Position numbers and translations under genes: made by a program. Below, piece by piece: positions 5,626 through 5,757 of a DNA stretch of 5,757 bases (position 1 is the stretch's first letter; each line of letters starts with the position of its first letter). The notes beneath the pieces were generated by a model. The model was given only the letters and a program-made list of their open reading frames with translations. It made no database searches and was not told the DNA's origin. Source of the DNA: JBOGWP01 sp050693875. GTDB lineage: Bacteria; Actinomycetota; CADDZG01; JAHWKV01; JBOGWP01. The DNA is taken from positions 1 through 5,757 of the forward strand of contig JBOGWP010000015.1 of the NCBI GenBank assembly GCA_050693875.1, written 5' to 3'.

Positions 5626-5757
5626 ACGCAGCTGCCGAATCGCCTCGGGAACGGCCTCCGCCCATCACGCCAGGCGCCCGGCAAGTCCCCGCCTTTCCGC
5701 TGAAGCGCCGAGTTCTCCTTGCGAGGAGATCTCCCGGAGGGAACGACATCCATCCCC
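5622..5757 (+). CDS. Start of an unidentified Pro/Arg-rich protein (partial, open at right edge)
   Basis: ATG 5622 overlaps the stop of the replication-relaxation gene in the classic ATGA arrangement, and the frame stays open for 45 codons to the window end. The visible residues begin MNAAAESPRERPPPITPGA and continue with AFPLKRRVLLARRSPGGND. They are rich in Pro and Arg, with no recognisable domain, signal peptide or membrane segment. No good Shine-Dalgarno sequence precedes the ATG, so translation would depend on coupling. The strand, the overlap and the unbroken operon support a real gene. A short leader peptide, with the true next gene beginning further right, is possible because an SD-like GGAGGG lies at 5736-5741. 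Confidence 0.5.
   Translation, partial: MNAAAESPRERPPPITPGARQVPAFPLKRRVLLARRSPGGNDIHP

Noticed and set aside
1..5757. CRISPR array, tRNA/rRNA genes, IS elements or rho-independent terminators
   Set aside because: I saw no regularly spaced long repeats, transposase motifs, tRNA-like cloverleaf or hairpin followed by a T-run, and genes cover essentially the whole window.

Overview
The window is very GC-rich with G/C-biased third codon positions. All genes lie on the + strand and touch or overlap, and TTG and ATG starts are both used. This suggests a high-GC bacterium, most likely Actinomycetota or a Chloroflexota-like lineage; the taxon is inferred from style, not proven. The content points to an accessory conjugative region (integrative conjugative element or plasmid) rather than core chromosome.

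Layout, left to right: (1) the last 75 codons of a VirB4/TraC-type conjugation ATPase (2-229); (2) a small membrane-anchored or exported metallopeptidase with the LAS/M15 zinc signature, probably the peptidoglycan hydrolase of the transfer apparatus (226-741); (3) a complete beta-class (IV...I order) N4/N6 amino-methyltransferase without a visible restriction partner (745-2313); (4) a large VirD4/TraG-like coupling ATPase with a long N-terminal extension (2313-4793); (5) a replication-relaxation family protein with a winged-helix N-terminus (4786-5625); (6) the first 45 codons of an unidentified Pro/Arg-rich protein running off the right edge (5622-5757). Junctions are 4-bp overlap, 3-bp gap, 1-bp overlap, 8-bp overlap and 4-bp overlap, so this looks like one translationally coupled transcript. 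No promoter, terminator, RNA gene or CRISPR array was seen, and no stretch of 300 bases lacks a gene.

Working model: the VirB4 ATPase powers the type IV secretion channel, the LAS peptidase opens the cell wall, the coupling protein brings DNA to the channel, the relaxation protein acts on the DNA to be transferred, and the methyltransferase marks the element's DNA against restriction in donor or recipient. No classical relaxase lies in the window.

The most unusual non-coding signal is at the 3' end of the coupling gene (about 4683-4791). Four 12-bp direct repeats built on GCCAAT are followed by interlocking CCAGCC/GGCTGG inverted repeats on the same 12-bp spacing. An ATTGGC complementary to the repeats covers the TTG start of the next gene. 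It may be a protein-binding/transfer site, an RNA switch, or only a coding repeat.
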